NCBI GenBank assembly: GCA_950063125.1
Contig: CATLZI010000126.1
Span: 1 to 6,202 of the forward strand
DNA length: 6,202 nt
Direction of reading: 5' to 3'
Source: an uncultured Porticoccus sp.
GTDB lineage: Bacteria > Pseudomonadota > Gammaproteobacteria > Pseudomonadales > Porticoccaceae
Positions 5,458 to 6,202 of the stretch are shown one piece after another; the first letter of the stretch is position 1; each line of letters starts with the position of its first letter. Both the position numbers and the translations under genes were made by a program. The notes under the pieces are model-generated. The model was not told the origin of the DNA, did no database searches, and saw only the letters and a list, made by a program, of their open reading frames with translations.

Positions 5458-5617
5458 GGGATTTGCCCGTTGATCTATTTGGCTAAGCTGCTTTGACCCG
5501 TGAGGGTAGTCAGGGTTCAGAAGAAACTGGCCGATGTTTATTTTAGCTAATTGGGGCAGGGTGACTTACCCATAATATTGATTGAGGCTATGATCGAGAT
5601 CCGTTCCAGGTGCTATT
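5458..5617. other. Divergent promoter region between msrA and the DUF2817 gene
   Basis: A 160-base gap that must carry both promoters. For msrA the best -10 is TAAAAT on the minus strand (complement of 5540-5545). For the plus-strand gene, CATAAT (5571-5576) and TATGAT (5589-5594) each match TATAAT at 5 of 6 positions. None has a convincing -35 at normal spacing. Isolated TTGAT half-sites occur, but no full FNR box. Confidence 0.35.
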
Positions 5618-6202
5618 ATGCCGTTTCAATCGACTCTCCAATGCTTTTCCCTGCAAAGTTTTCCCGATGACTACTATCAGGGCTGTGAGCTCTGGGAGAG
5701 GGCGCTTATGTGCCAGAAGCTACCGCTCACACGGCTTGACTTTCCTCATCCCTCAGAGGTTAATCTGCCGTGCCAAACCGGGTGGATTGGTAAGCTGGAC
5801 GCCGAAGCTGTGCTGGTGGTAATTGGCGGTACCCACGGTATCGAAGGTTTTACCGGGACTGCAGTGCAGGTTGACTTGATGCACCTCATTGCAGACGGCC
5901 TCATACGGCTCCCGGACCACACAGCGATGTTGATGATTAATGCACTCAATCCCTGGGGGTATGCCAATGGTCGTCGTTGCGATGATCAGGGCATTGATGT
6001 GAACCGAAACTTTATCGATTTCAGTCAGCCGCTCCCGATAAATCCGGGGTATGAGCAGCTACAGCCTCTGCTTGGTATCCATGATAGAGATGCCAGAGCC
6101 AAAGCCATAGATGATTATTGTCTGCGGGTGGGTCAGCGGTCCTATGAAATTGCATTCAGTGGCGGTCAGTTTAATGACCCTGCGGGGCCATTTTACGGCG
6201 GG
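5618..6202 (+). CDS. DUF2817 / M14 zinc-carboxypeptidase-like protein, N-terminal part (cut by window edge)
   Basis: A 195-codon open frame that runs off the right edge; DUF2817 proteins are usually about 350-370 residues, so roughly half is seen. Family landmarks: VLVVIGGTHGIEGFTGTAVQ (65-84), where H73 and E76 form the HxxE zinc-binding pair of M14 peptidases; AMLMINALNPWGYANGRR (103-120); DQGIDVNRNFIDF (123-135), whose NRNF contains the Asn-Arg pair that binds the substrate carboxylate in carboxypeptidases; and SGGQFNDPAGPFYGG (181-195). The second zinc histidine and the catalytic glutamate would lie beyond the window. No signal peptide is visible, so it is likely cytoplasmic. The ATG at 5618 has AGGTG at 5608-5612, five bases upstream. 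The hydrolase activity is inferred from motifs; the natural substrate is unknown. Confidence 0.9.
   Translation, partial: MPFQSTLQCFSLQSFPDDYYQGCELWERALMCQKLPLTRLDFPHPSEVNLPCQTGWIGKLDAEAVLVVIGGTHGIEGFTGTAVQVDLMHLIADGLIRLPDHTAMLMINALNPWGYANGRRCDDQGIDVNRNFIDFSQPLPINPGYEQLQPLLGIHDRDARAKAIDDYCLRVGQRSYEIAFSGGQFNDPAGPFYGG

Noticed and set aside
1..6202. Mobile element, CRISPR array, tRNA or riboswitch
   Set aside because: No transposase or integrase, no direct-repeat series, no cloverleaf and no recognisable aptamer was seen on either strand.

Overview
The window looks like a chromosomal segment of a free-living, facultatively anaerobic gammaproteobacterium. The evidence is ArgS, BolA, OmpW and an FNR/Anr regulator that all read like close relatives of the Escherichia/Pseudomonas versions, plus DUF4399 and DUF2817 proteins known mainly from marine and environmental Gammaproteobacteria. 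Base composition looks even and mid-GC. I see no insertion sequence, phage gene, integrase, CRISPR array, tRNA or rRNA. Species cannot be fixed from this piece.

Layout from left to right. (1) 1-715, minus: N-terminal 238 codons of arginyl-tRNA synthetase (argS), cut by the window edge. (2) 974-1282, plus: bolA, probably starting at a TTG. (3) 1372-1794, plus: a secreted His-rich DUF4399 protein. (4) 1903-2598, plus: outer-membrane protein OmpW, preceded by a promoter with an FNR-type box and followed by a strong intrinsic terminator. (5) 2701-3414, minus: an oxygen-sensing FNR/Anr-family regulator with all four cluster cysteines. (6) 3471-4643, minus: an intact ORF colinear with HemN (oxygen-independent coproporphyrinogen III dehydrogenase) that has lost the radical-SAM cluster motif and the GGGTP motif. 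(7) 4861-5457, minus: an exported methionine sulfoxide reductase A. (8) 5618-6202, plus: start of a DUF2817 (M14 carboxypeptidase-like) protein, cut by the right edge.

The centre of the window forms an oxygen-response group. The FNR-family gene lies directly downstream of the HemN-like gene, echoing the hemN-anr neighbourhood of pseudomonads. FNR-type boxes lie upstream of ompW (9 of 10 consensus positions, exactly 41.5 bp before a predicted start site) and upstream of the hemN-like gene (two weaker boxes, 8 of 10 each). The fnr gene appears to have its own sigma-70 promoter inside the end of the hemN-like gene/start region. The surrounding genes (BolA, periplasmic MsrA) fit a general stress and redox theme, but no direct link between them is shown by the sequence.

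The observation most worth following is the HemN-like protein without radical-SAM residues: a full-length, uninterrupted frame kept beside fnr, which suggests a repurposed non-catalytic paralogue rather than a decaying pseudogene.
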